Shown here piece after piece: positions 7,690 to 16,366 of a DNA stretch of 64,000 nucleotides. The translations under genes were made by a program, and so were the position numbers. The notes under the pieces are model-generated. The model saw only the letters and a program-made list of their open reading frames with translations. It was not told where the DNA came from and searched no databases. Numbering within the stretch: the stretch's first letter is position 1; each line of letters begins with the position of its first letter. Source of the DNA: Klebsiella pneumoniae (GTDB lineage: Bacteria; Verrucomicrobiota; Verrucomicrobiia; Limisphaerales; SXTU01); contig CALQJI020000011.1 in the NCBI GenBank assembly GCA_943330855.2, positions 1 to 64,000 on the forward strand, written 5' to 3'.

Positions 7690-8891
7690 TTTGTCTTTGG
7701 AGATGAGTTGAGTTCCGCCAGCGCCTCGGCCAGCCCCTTGCCGACACCGCCGAGGATTTTCGCCGACCCGAGGTAGTGAAATTCAAAATTGGAGATGCCC
7801 TTTTCCAGGACCTGGCGCTCGCGTTCGCTAAGACCAGTGGCCCGGAGCTTGTCCAGCGCTGCCTTTTCCTCGGCGGGTTTCAACTTACCCTCGGTCGCGA
7901 GCTTCTTGGCCTGTTGCCGAATGGCGCTGTCCTTCGCCTTCGCGGCGGTTAGCTCTTGGTCCCAATACTTCTCCGTCAGCACTGCGGCGACGTTGCCTTT
8001 GAACTCCGCCAACTGCGCCGGTGCGGCCATCGCGTCGCGCAGGTTTTGGTGGGTCGCCTTGTAGCGCTGCTGGTCGAGACCATACTCCGCCGTCGGCCCG
8101 CCCACGCCGATGACGCCGATCACGAACGGCAGTTTCGGCGCCTTCAAATCCTTGCGCAGGTCGCGGATGAAATGCGCCATCGCCGTGCCGTAGGCATCGT
8201 AACCGCCGGGCTTGTCGCGATTCGGATAAGTGCCGGAGTCCACCATGTCATTCCAGCCCTGGAACCACGCGAAGCCCGCCAGCTCGTAGCCCTGCGCCGA
8301 GTCGTAGCCGGGCACCACACGTTTGAGATCGGCGAGCACCATCTTCACGTGCTCAATCATCAGGCGGTAATACACGCCGGTCGCCTTCGCTTTCTCCGCC
8401 TTCATCGCCGCCAGGTCCTTGCCCTGCTTCTGAAAGGCGGCGAGCTGCGTCTCGTTGAAGACATACGCGCCGGCGCTTGGTGGACGAAAATCGGTGTGCA
8501 AGCTCTTGCCGCCCCACGAGGTCTTGATGAGCAGGATGGGCGCGTCGGTAAGCTTCTGCATGTAGAGGCCGAACGTGAACTCCGGGCCGATTTTCTCCGC
8601 ACTCGCGCCGAAGCCCGCAGTCAGTTTGCCGGTCTGCTCGGCCTTGTCGTCCTTGCCGCAGCCGATGGACGAAATCCACACGCGCTCGCAGACCTTCGGC
8701 TTGCCGTCCGCGCCCAGCATTTCCGCGAGCATCGGCGCGGTTGCCGGGTCCATGCCAATGTGCTCGAACGTGGTCACCTTCGCGTGGCCCTGCATGTTGG
8801 ACTGGCCGGCGAGGAGGAACACTTTTAGCGGTTTGGCGTGGAGCTGGACCGCGAGCACGAGTGTGGTGAGGAGTGTGGTGAGTGTTTTCAT
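7686..8891 (-). CDS. SASA-domain (sialate O-acetylesterase-like) secreted esterase
   Basis: This 401-residue protein has a signal peptide (about 1-19). It carries the SASA/DUF303 block AGQSNMQGH, with the presumed nucleophile Ser31, followed by FAWFQGWNDM and a late FHYLGSAK that may provide the catalytic His. The family belongs to the SGNH-hydrolase superfamily and typically removes acetyl or other acyl esters from carbohydrates. A Lys/Ala-rich helical stretch occurs in the C-terminal third. It is the first gene of the operon running leftward to the window edge and overlaps the truncated sulfatase by GTGA. Confidence 0.88.
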   Translation of the reverse strand: MKTLTTLLTTLVLAVQLHAKPLKVFLLAGQSNMQGHAKVTTFEHIGMDPATAPMLAEMLGADGKPKVCERVWISSIGCGKDDKAEQTGKLTAGFGASAEKIGPEFTFGLYMQKLTDAPILLIKTSWGGKSLHTDFRPPSAGAYVFNETQLAAFQKQGKDLAAMKAEKAKATGVYYRLMIEHVKMVLADLKRVVPGYDSAQGYELAGFAWFQGWNDMVDSGTYPNRDKPGGYDAYGTAMAHFIRDLRKDLKAPKLPFVIGVIGVGGPTAEYGLDQQRYKATHQNLRDAMAAPAQLAEFKGNVAAVLTEKYWDQELTAAKAKDSAIRQQAKKLATEGKLKPAEEKAALDKLRATGLSERERQVLEKGISNFEFHYLGSAKILGGVGKGLAEALAELNSSPKTK

Positions 8892-9097
8892 GGGTTGGCG
8901 AGTGGGTGAATGGCTCTGTGCAGCATGTGGTTGCGAAAGTTCAGTTCATCGGAGTGTAGGCGGCGGGAAGCCAGGGTGAAACAACTTCATGGTCAGTCAC
9001 GTGGGAGTCTGGTTTTGAAGTCGGCGAAGCCGTAGACGTGGGGTGGGGTTGCTGCTCTTCCGCCAGGGCGCGGCCAGATGGTGGATAGCCCATGACG

Positions 9098-9603
9098 TCA
9101 GCGAATAGGCCGGCTGCGACCACGGGCCTTGGATTGCTCGCGAAGGTTTTTCAGTTCTTTCACGAGCTCGGGGCGCACAGCGTAGAGCCTCTTCGTTTCC
9201 CCGGGATCGGTGTCGAGGTTGTAGAGCTGGCCCGGTGCGCCGGGCGCGGAGTCGGCGAGCATAAATGGCTTCAGACCGGCATCACTGTCGTAACGGTTTC
9301 CGCCGGAGCTAGGGTGGTCGAGGTGTTTCCACGGGCCGCAGCGGATGAAGAGCGTGCATGCACCGGCGAAGGCTTGGGTGAGCAGGTAGGGGCGGATGGG
9401 CGCGGTGGCTTCGCCGAGCAGTGCGGGGAGCAGGTTGAAGCTATCTTCGGCGGCGTTGATGGGGCGTTTCGTGCCGATGATGGCGGCGATGGTGGTCATC
9501 ACGTCGGTGAGGCTGGTGAGTTAGGCGCTCGTTGCGCCATCACGCTTGCCAAGGTCGAACGCAAGAGGCCGACAAACGGCAGAAGGAAGCCATATGGATT
9601 CAT
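9098..9603 (-). pseudogene. Relic of an internally deleted sulfatase
   Basis: On the minus strand an ATG at 9603 opens a signal-peptide-like sequence (MNPYGFLLPFVGLLRS, then MAQRAPN). About 30 codons later, in another frame, it is joined to the C-terminal part of a sulfatase (LTSLTDVMTTIAAI through QLYNLDTDPGETKRLY). The C-terminal segment closely resembles the end of the sulfatase at 14837-16366 (AAEDSFNLLP, GPWK, LDHxxSGGN, TDPGETK). The central catalytic part, some 350-400 codons, is gone. I read it as an internal deletion with loss of frame. The downstream part could still initiate at an internal ATG near 9499 but would lack all catalytic residues. Confidence 0.72.
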
Positions 9604-9695
9604 TTTGAGGATCACTTGTGAACCGGCGGTTTCAACTTCACGACCATCAAATGGCTTCCGGCGGGTTGAAGGCACACCGCGTGTCCATGAATCAT

Positions 9696-11117
9696 TCAGG
9701 CGATGACCTCCTTCAGAACCTGACCGTGAACATTGGTGAGGCGGCGCTGGATGCCATTGTGATAGAAGGTCAGGCGCTCGTGATCAATCCCGAGCAGATG
9801 CAGGACCGTGGCGTGGAAATCAGGCCATGAAACCGGCTTCTCCACGGCCTTCCAGCCGACCTCGTCGGTGGCTCCATACGAGAAGCCCTTCTTCAGGCCG
9901 GCGCCAGCCAGCCAGACGGTGAAGCCCTCCGGATTGTGGTCGCGGCCCAGACCGAGTTTGCCTGCCGGTGCCTGGGTGAAGGGCGTGCGACCGAACTCGG
10001 AGGTGAAAAGCAGGAGGGTGTCGTCCAGCATGCCGCGCTGCCGCAAATCCTGGATCAGCCCCGCGATGGGACGGTCGATGAAGCCTGCTTCGCGGGAGTG
10101 GTTTTCGCGGTTGTCCTCATGTCCATCCCAGCCGTGGCGCGGAGTTCCGCCGAAGGCGCCGCCGGAGTAGATCTGCACGAAGCGGACGCCGCGCTCCAGG
10201 AGCCGCCGCGCCAGCAGGCATCGCCGCCCACAGTCGGCGGTCTGTTTCTGATTCAGTCCGTAGAGCCGGGAAATGTGTTCGGGTTCGTTGGCAAAAGCGA
10301 TCGCCTCGGGAACGGAGGTCTGCATCCGGGCGGCGATTTCGTAGGCCCGCATCCGGGCGGTGAGCAGGTCCTCGCCCGCTCGTTCGGCGGCATGGCGGCG
10401 ATTGATTTTTTCCAGCAAGCCACGGGAATCGCGCTCCGTCGCCGGGTCGAGCTTGCGCTCCGGGAAAAGGTTTCGAACAGGCTGGTCGCCGGCGCGAAAG
10501 AGGGCGCCTTGGTGCTCGGCCGGGAGGAATCCGCTGCCCCAGTTGCTGGCGCCGTTGTTGGGCAGGCTGCGGGCATCCGGCAGGACGATGAAAGTGGGGA
10601 GCGAATCTGAGAGGTTCCCCAGCCCGTAGGAGAGCCAGCTTCCCAGCGCCGGAAATCCGTTCATCTGGAAGCCGGTGTTCTGCAAGAAGCTGGCTGGGGT
10701 GTGATTCGCTGACTCGGAATACATGGAGCGGATCACGGTGAGTTCGTCCGCCACCGAGGCGAGGTGCGGGAACAGCTCCGAAACCCACAGGCCGCTCTCG
10801 CCGCGCTGCCGGAATTCCCACTCGTTCGCGCGCATGAGTCCGGCGCTGCCGAAGAAGGTCTCGGGCTTGACCGAGTCCGGTGGCGCTTTGCCGTGGAAGC
10901 GCGCCAACTCCGGCTTGTAGTCAAAGGAGTCCACGTGGCTGAGTCCCCCCATCAGGCAGATGTGGATCACCCGCGTCGCTCGCGGGGGATGATTGGGAAA
11001 GGAGGTGCGCAGCTTGCCGGATGCCGCGAGCGCTTCCTGGCCCAGAAGGTGCATCGCGGCCGTGGCCCCAAGGCCGGCGGTTGCGAAATCCAGAAACTGG
11101 CGGCGGGAAAAGTTCAT
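9696..11117 (-). CDS. DUF1501 protein with twin-arginine-type signal
   Basis: This 473-residue protein begins with a Tat-like sequence, SRRQFLDFATAGLGATAA. It shows the DUF1501 family features: HICLMGGLSHVDSFDYKPEL, LLARRLLERGVRFVQIY, TSEFGRTPF, GRDHNPEGFTVWLAG and a C-terminal HATVLHLLGIDHERL. DUF1501 proteins have an alkaline-phosphatase-like fold and are typically encoded next to DUF1549/1553 cytochromes, as here; their reaction is not established. The start ATG at 11117 overlaps the stop of the upstream gene by one base (TGATG), which argues for translational coupling. Confidence 0.92.
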   Translation of the reverse strand: MNFSRRQFLDFATAGLGATAAMHLLGQEALAASGKLRTSFPNHPPRATRVIHICLMGGLSHVDSFDYKPELARFHGKAPPDSVKPETFFGSAGLMRANEWEFRQRGESGLWVSELFPHLASVADELTVIRSMYSESANHTPASFLQNTGFQMNGFPALGSWLSYGLGNLSDSLPTFIVLPDARSLPNNGASNWGSGFLPAEHQGALFRAGDQPVRNLFPERKLDPATERDSRGLLEKINRRHAAERAGEDLLTARMRAYEIAARMQTSVPEAIAFANEPEHISRLYGLNQKQTADCGRRCLLARRLLERGVRFVQIYSGGAFGGTPRHGWDGHEDNRENHSREAGFIDRPIAGLIQDLRQRGMLDDTLLLFTSEFGRTPFTQAPAGKLGLGRDHNPEGFTVWLAGAGLKKGFSYGATDEVGWKAVEKPVSWPDFHATVLHLLGIDHERLTFYHNGIQRRLTNVHGQVLKEVIA

Positions 11118-13942
11118 CAGTCGATCCAGATCAGTTCGCTGCTGTTGAAAAGGGTGCGGGCGAGGGCGGGCAATCCGTGACGCCGAACCAGCGCCGTGGC
11201 ATCGAAGCGTTCGGTTGGGTCCGGGTCGCGGCCCAGAGCAAGACGCCACGCGAGCCTCACTTGGGCGTCCGTGGCTTTGCCCGCCTCCTTGGCCACCCGT
11301 TCGGCGAAGTGGTCCGCCATCCGCAGGATGAAGGGGTGGTTCCACTGGCTCAGTGTTTGGGACGGCGTGATGGTGGTGTGGCGAACCGGCGTGGTCACCG
11401 AGGGATCGGGACAGTCCAGCGTCTCCAGCAGCGCGCTGCGCTCCCCGCGCACCTGCCAGGCATAGAGCGTGCGGCGATTGAACTCGGGTCCGATGGGGTC
11501 GATCGCCGTATAATAGGTCGTCGGCCGCACTTCATCCATGCGCACGTCCCGGAAGCCGGGGCCGAACATCTGCGGGTTCAGCGCCCCGGAAACCGCCAGG
11601 ACGGTATCGCGGAAGGTCTCCGCCTCGACCCGTCTGGGACTTTGCCGCCAGAGCAGGCGATTGCCCGCGTCGATCTCATGGGCCGCTTTGTTCCCGCCCC
11701 GCGACGCTTGCTGCCATGTCGCCGAGGTGAGGATCCGGCGATGCAGATTTTTCAACGAATACCCGTCCTCGCGGAAGCGGACCGCCAGCCATTCCAGCAA
11801 GCCCGGATGGCTCGGCTGCCCGCCGTTGAAGCCAAGGTCACTCGGTGAGAGCACGAGGCCCTGCCCGAAATGATGATGCCAGATACGGTTCACCGCCACG
11901 CGGTGGAAGAGCGGATTATCCGGCGAGGCGATCCACTCGGCCAGCTTTCGACGGCGTGAAGCGTCGGAAGCGCCCACCGGAAGTCCAAAGTCCGGTGCGA
12001 GACCCTGCACAGCCCGCAAGGCGCCTGCGGGGACGGCCTCGCGCTGGAGGCTCACGTCGCCCCGGTCGTAAACGTGCATCGGGCCGGGTTGTTGCGCTAG
12101 AACGGTGAAGATTCGCTTGGAGGGGGAGGCGCTCTGCTTCTCCATGTTTTTTATCCCGGCCTCGATGCGCTTTTCCTCCGGCGTCTCCGCCGTGAGGACC
12201 GCGCCCGGCAGCCCTCCGAAGAGCTGGAGTGCCAGATTGCCCTCGGCCCATTCGACCGCGTGGATGGCATTGATCCCGGAAGACTTCCACCTCGAGCTGC
12301 GGGCGCTGTGATAGACCTTGCCCTTGGTATCGGCCTGCGTTCCGGGTGCAGCAGTCTGCTCCAGGTCGTCGAACCGCTCCTCGAATAGTTGGCGGTCGCC
12401 CTGACGGATCTCCAAGTCATCGACCGCTCCCCCGAAGCGTCCGGAATTGAGCGGAAAGGGCTCAAGACGGAGCCGCACCGGGCCGGAGCCGTCGCCGGTA
12501 TAGGCAAACTCCTTGCGTTCGAAAACGGTGGCGTTTCGTCCATCGGCCCACTCCCGCGATTCAAAGTAATGGGCCGCCAGCTGGCCGCCGTCCGACGCCC
12601 GGAGGACGCGAATGACCACCCCGTCGTGCTCCGCGGTGCCTTGGGAAGCGGCTGCCCAAGCCGTCGGCGCGAGCCGCAGCGACACGCGATAGGCCTTGCC
12701 TTGAACGTTGGCCTCGATGGCACCGCGGAGTTCGAGGATGTTCGCCGTTGTCGTCAGCTTTCCGTGGCGGGCGATGACTCGCTCGACCAGCTCGCGCTCA
12801 ACTTCGTTTCGCTGACGCCGAAGTTTCCTGCTCTCCTCGTCATGCCCCAGCGTTCGCTCCCCGTGCCTCACGCCATCGAGCGCGGCGATGAACTGGTAGT
12901 ATTCCTTTGCCGAAAGCGGATCGAACTTGTGGTCATGACAGCGGGCGCAATGCACCGTCATCCCGAGAAACGCCTGCCCCACCGTGCCAGCTATTTCCGC
13001 CAGTTCGTCCTGTCGCCCGGCCATCCGCATCTTCGGGTTCGTCCCCAGCACCTCGTTGTGGACGCCCGCGACGAGAAAGCCCACCGCCGCCATACCCTCC
13101 GTCGTGCCGGGGGCAAGGATGTCGCCCGCCACTTGCATGCGGACAAACTGATCGTAGGGAAGATCGTTGTTGAACGAACGAATGAGCCAGTCGCGGTAGT
13201 GCCACGCGTTTTCCCTCGGCGTGTTGTATTCGAAACCGCCGCTCTCCCCGAAGCGGGCCACGTCCATCCAATGCCGTGCCCAACGCTCGCCGTAATGTTT
13301 GGACCCGAGCAGTTCGTCAACCAGCCGCGCCCACGCACCCACCGACGGATTGACGGCAAATCGCTCGATCATCTCGACCGGAGCCGGCAGGCCCAGCAGG
13401 TCGAAATAGAGTCGGCGCACGCGGGTCCGCGGATCCGCCAACGGCGATGGTCGCAAACCCTTCTCGGCCAACTCGGCGAAGATGAATCGATCGATCTCAC
13501 TCCGGGACCAATTATCGCCCTGCGTCTCGGGCGGAGAAGGCGCCTTCAGCGGCTGAAGCGACCACCAATCGTATCCTGCCCGGGCCTTCGATGAGTAACG
13601 GAAAGGATCAATCGGATTCCGTCCCCACGCCGCCCCGCTCGCGATCCAGTCCCGAAGAATCGCCTTCTCGTTTTCCGGCAGCGGATGCTTGGGCGGCATC
13701 TCATCCGCCTCCACCACCTCCCAGAGCCGGCTCCGGCCCGGCGCGCCGGCCACGATCTGTTTCAGCGCTTGCTCCTTCCGGCTGAGGTCGAGTTTGCCCT
13801 TGGGTTTCGGCCCCGAGTGGCAATCGAGGCAGCGTCCCGCGAGAACCGGGGCAACGACGCGGTCGAAAGCCGGCTCTTCCGCCGTCGTGCGAAGGCCGGC
13901 GTGACTCGCCAACCCCAACATGAGCCAAAGGGTCGCCTTCAT
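11117..13942 (-). CDS. DUF1549/DUF1553 protein with N-terminal cytochrome c domain
   Basis: This 941-residue protein has a signal peptide (1-21) and a PSCyt1-type heme motif CLDCH (38-42) followed by GPKPKGKLDL. The DUF1549 domain contains a second CxxCH (CARCH, 332-336). The central region (about 390-600) is beta-rich and LamG-like. DUF1553 carries NRIWHHHFGQG and LTSATWQQAS. Two covalent hemes on the outer side of the membrane are therefore likely. The family is paired with DUF1501 in many Planctomycetes and Verrucomicrobia; the electron donor and the reaction are unknown. It overlaps the upstream iclR gene by ATGA. Confidence 0.93.
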   Translation of the reverse strand: MKATLWLMLGLASHAGLRTTAEEPAFDRVVAPVLAGRCLDCHSGPKPKGKLDLSRKEQALKQIVAGAPGRSRLWEVVEADEMPPKHPLPENEKAILRDWIASGAAWGRNPIDPFRYSSKARAGYDWWSLQPLKAPSPPETQGDNWSRSEIDRFIFAELAEKGLRPSPLADPRTRVRRLYFDLLGLPAPVEMIERFAVNPSVGAWARLVDELLGSKHYGERWARHWMDVARFGESGGFEYNTPRENAWHYRDWLIRSFNNDLPYDQFVRMQVAGDILAPGTTEGMAAVGFLVAGVHNEVLGTNPKMRMAGRQDELAEIAGTVGQAFLGMTVHCARCHDHKFDPLSAKEYYQFIAALDGVRHGERTLGHDEESRKLRRQRNEVERELVERVIARHGKLTTTANILELRGAIEANVQGKAYRVSLRLAPTAWAAASQGTAEHDGVVIRVLRASDGGQLAAHYFESREWADGRNATVFERKEFAYTGDGSGPVRLRLEPFPLNSGRFGGAVDDLEIRQGDRQLFEERFDDLEQTAAPGTQADTKGKVYHSARSSRWKSSGINAIHAVEWAEGNLALQLFGGLPGAVLTAETPEEKRIEAGIKNMEKQSASPSKRIFTVLAQQPGPMHVYDRGDVSLQREAVPAGALRAVQGLAPDFGLPVGASDASRRRKLAEWIASPDNPLFHRVAVNRIWHHHFGQGLVLSPSDLGFNGGQPSHPGLLEWLAVRFREDGYSLKNLHRRILTSATWQQASRGGNKAAHEIDAGNRLLWRQSPRRVEAETFRDTVLAVSGALNPQMFGPGFRDVRMDEVRPTTYYTAIDPIGPEFNRRTLYAWQVRGERSALLETLDCPDPSVTTPVRHTTITPSQTLSQWNHPFILRMADHFAERVAKEAGKATDAQVRLAWRLALGRDPDPTERFDATALVRRHGLPALARTLFNSSELIWID

Positions 13943-14745
13943 GCCCGCAACCTCCTTTCGATCTCACGCGCGGCCTTCATCACCTCCACGGCCACGGCTG
14001 CGAATCGGCCTTTTGGCATCCGGCCCGCCACTGCCGAGACCCACACGGTAGCCAGCAGATGATCCGGCCGGTCAAACACCGGCGCGGCCACGCAATGAAT
14101 GCCTTCATCCGCTTCGCCCCAGTCCGTGCCGTAGCCCAGCTTCACGACGCGCTCGCATTCTGTCCGCAACGCGCCCTTGTCCGTGATCGTGCGGCTGGTG
14201 AAGCGCCCCAGCTTCAAGCGCCGGATCGTTTGCTCGCAGGTCTCCGGAGGCTGGCAGGCCAGCAGCACCTTTCCCGGTGCGTTGTTGTGGAGTGGGAACC
14301 GCAATCCGATCTCCGCGCAGATGCGGATTGCCTGCGTGCTCTCGACTTGCTCAATGATGACCCCCTCGTCGCCGATCGGAATGCCAAGCTGCACCGTCTC
14401 TCCCACCGCGTCGCGCAGCGAGCGCATCGGTTCCAGCGCGCACTCGACCAGACTGTGCCGCCCAACGCGCGGGTGGCCGAGGCGCAGCAGCTTCCCCGTC
14501 AACCGGATGAGCATTGTCGCCTCGTCGCGCTCCACGTAGCCGCGCGCGGTCAAAGTCTGCACCAACCGCGAAGCCGAGTTCTTCGGACTGCCGATCGTGC
14601 GGCTGATCTCCCCCAGACTCATGCCCGCCGGCCTCGCATCCAGCGCCTCCAAGAGGGCCAGCCCGCGATCCAGTGCCGGGGCCTCGATGCGAGACGCTGC
14701 TAGGTCCTCGGTGTGCACGCGTTCTGTATGTGGGACGCGTTCCAT
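13939..14745 (-). CDS. IclR-family transcriptional regulator
   Basis: The predicted protein has 268 residues. An N-terminal winged helix (about 20-80) contains ALDRGLALLEAL, MSLGEISRTIG and SASRLVQTLTARGYVE. The C-terminal IclR effector domain contains LRDAVGETVQLGI, APGKVLLA, GYGTDWGEADEGIHCVAAPVFD and VWVSA. IclR proteins bind a small metabolite, often an aromatic or sugar-acid intermediate, and usually control the adjacent operon. It is the first gene of an operon with the cytochrome and DUF1501 genes, so it probably controls them. I chose the ATG at 14745; an upstream in-frame start at 14772 would add nine residues. Confidence 0.9.
   Translation of the reverse strand: MERVPHTERVHTEDLAASRIEAPALDRGLALLEALDARPAGMSLGEISRTIGSPKNSASRLVQTLTARGYVERDEATMLIRLTGKLLRLGHPRVGRHSLVECALEPMRSLRDAVGETVQLGIPIGDEGVIIEQVESTQAIRICAEIGLRFPLHNNAPGKVLLACQPPETCEQTIRRLKLGRFTSRTITDKGALRTECERVVKLGYGTDWGEADEGIHCVAAPVFDRPDHLLATVWVSAVAGRMPKGRFAAVAVEVMKAAREIERRLRA
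14732..14743. promoter_or_regulatory. Operator-like palindrome at the iclR start
   Basis: GGGACGCGTTCC is a 12-base palindrome with one imperfect pair, lying across the first codons of the iclR gene. A site in this position could serve autoregulation, but no consensus for this particular regulator is known. The sequence also encodes protein, so the call is tentative. Confidence 0.2.
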
Positions 14746-14836
14746 TAGTAGTATCACCGTAAAACACGTCAAGCCCGCAGGCCTAGAACAAAACCATCAG
14801 CTTTTTACGAACCCAGGCAACCACGCGGGGGGAGGA

Positions 14837-16366
14837 TTACAGCCGACTACGGCCGCTGGACTTCGATGCTTCGAGCTGGGCTTTGAGTTCCTTCACGATT
14901 TCGGGGTGCGCGGCGTGGAGGTTCTTGGTTTCGCCGGGGTCGGTGTCGAGGTTGTAGAGTTGGCCCGGAGCGGTGGGCGCGGCGTCGGGCAGGGCGAAGC
15001 GCTGTAGCTCTCCCTTGTCGTAGTCGTTACCACCGGAGCCGCGATGGTCGAGATACTTCCACGGGCCACGGCGAATCGCCAACGCGAGGCTGATGGTCTG
15101 GTGCAGGGTGTAATCGCGCACGGGCCTGCCGCCGTCCTTACCGAGCAGCACGGGGAGCAGGTTGAAACTGTCCTCGGCGGCGTTGTCCGGCAGCGTCGCG
15201 CCGGTGATGGCCGCGCACGTCGCCATGAGGTCGGTGAGGCAGATTGTCTGCGCGCTGGTGCTGCCCGGCGCGATGTTCCCCTTCCAGCGCGCGATGAACG
15301 GCACGCGGTGGCCACCTTCCCAATTGTCGCGCTTCACGCCGCGCCACGGACGCGCGCCGTCATGGCCGTGATCGGCGCGCATGTGGACGACGCTCGTCGT
15401 CTCCGGCCCGTTGTCACTGGTGGAAATCACCAGCGTGTTGTCCGCCACGCCGAGCTTCTCCAGCGTCGCCATGAGTTCGCCGACGATGAAGTCCAGCTCG
15501 TGAATGAAATCGCCGTGCGGGCCGGCCTTGGTGCTGCCGCGAAATTGCTTTGCGGCAAACGACGGCAGATGTGCGGCGTGCATCGAGTGCAGGAGGAAGA
15601 ACGGTTTTCGCGGCGACTGCTTCACGTGTGTTTCCAAAAACTCCCGGCTTTTGCGCAGGAAAACCATGTCCACTTCCTCGAGGTCGTAGTCCGGCGCAAT
15701 CATCCCGGGGCGGTTGTCGTTGGCGTAGGGGTGCTTCGGCAGCTTCGACTTGTCGAGCATGCCGGTCGGCGGCACGGGGATGCGGTCCCCGTCAATGAAC
15801 GCGTAGAGAAAATCCGTGGCCGGGCAACAGGCCGTGCCGAAGAACCGGTCGAAGCCGCGATGAATCGGCGCGTCGGGAATCGCGCGCGAGTAATCAATGA
15901 GCTGCACGCCCTCGACGCCGCCCTTCGTGATGCGCTGGCCCTCCTTGTCGAGGAAACTCAGCCCGACGTGCCACTTGCCCATCAGGGCCGTCGCGTAGCC
16001 ACGCGCGCGCAACATTTGCGGCAGCGAGAGTTGGTTTTCCTTGATGAGGCACGGCCCGCCGACGCCCGCGAACACGCTGCGGTAGTTGATGCGAAACGCC
16101 ATCTGCCCGGTGAGTAAACTGTAGCGCGTGGGCGTGCAGACCGTGGACGGCGAATGGGCGTCCGTGAAGCGCATCCCGTCGCGCGCCAGCCGGTCGAGAT
16201 GCGGCGTAGGCACTTTCGACTGCGGGTTGTAACAGCCGACATCGCCGTAACCGAGGTCGTCCGCGAGGATGACGAGGATGTTGGGCGGCGGTGCCGCAGC
16301 GGGCACGGACCGGGTGGCCCAAAGCACGAGCAGCAGGGCGGTAATGAGCGTGAGGGTGTGTTTCAT
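14837..16366 (-). CDS. Secreted arylsulfatase A-like sulfatase
   Basis: This 509-residue sulfatase has a signal peptide (about 1-24), the metal pair DD at 36-37, the formylglycine Cys77 in CTPTR, STSDNGPE and a C-terminal QLYNLDTDPGETKNL. The start at 16366 overlaps the stop of the upstream sulfatase (ATGA) and gives a normal signal peptide. An open frame that extends further upstream only shadows the neighbouring gene. It is the last gene of the large sulfatase operon. Its C terminus is the closest match in the window to the deleted relic at 9098-9603, suggesting the two arose by duplication. Confidence 0.93.
   Translation of the reverse strand: MKHTLTLITALLLVLWATRSVPAAAPPPNILVILADDLGYGDVGCYNPQSKVPTPHLDRLARDGMRFTDAHSPSTVCTPTRYSLLTGQMAFRINYRSVFAGVGGPCLIKENQLSLPQMLRARGYATALMGKWHVGLSFLDKEGQRITKGGVEGVQLIDYSRAIPDAPIHRGFDRFFGTACCPATDFLYAFIDGDRIPVPPTGMLDKSKLPKHPYANDNRPGMIAPDYDLEEVDMVFLRKSREFLETHVKQSPRKPFFLLHSMHAAHLPSFAAKQFRGSTKAGPHGDFIHELDFIVGELMATLEKLGVADNTLVISTSDNGPETTSVVHMRADHGHDGARPWRGVKRDNWEGGHRVPFIARWKGNIAPGSTSAQTICLTDLMATCAAITGATLPDNAAEDSFNLLPVLLGKDGGRPVRDYTLHQTISLALAIRRGPWKYLDHRGSGGNDYDKGELQRFALPDAAPTAPGQLYNLDTDPGETKNLHAAHPEIVKELKAQLEASKSSGRSRL

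Noticed and set aside
8941..9123. A 60-codon minus-strand frame ending HEVVSPWLPAAYTPMN, in the gap between the sulfatase relic and the SASA gene.
   Set aside because: The ending looks like a real C terminus, but the rest is low-complexity and I cannot assign a family. It may be another gene remnant.
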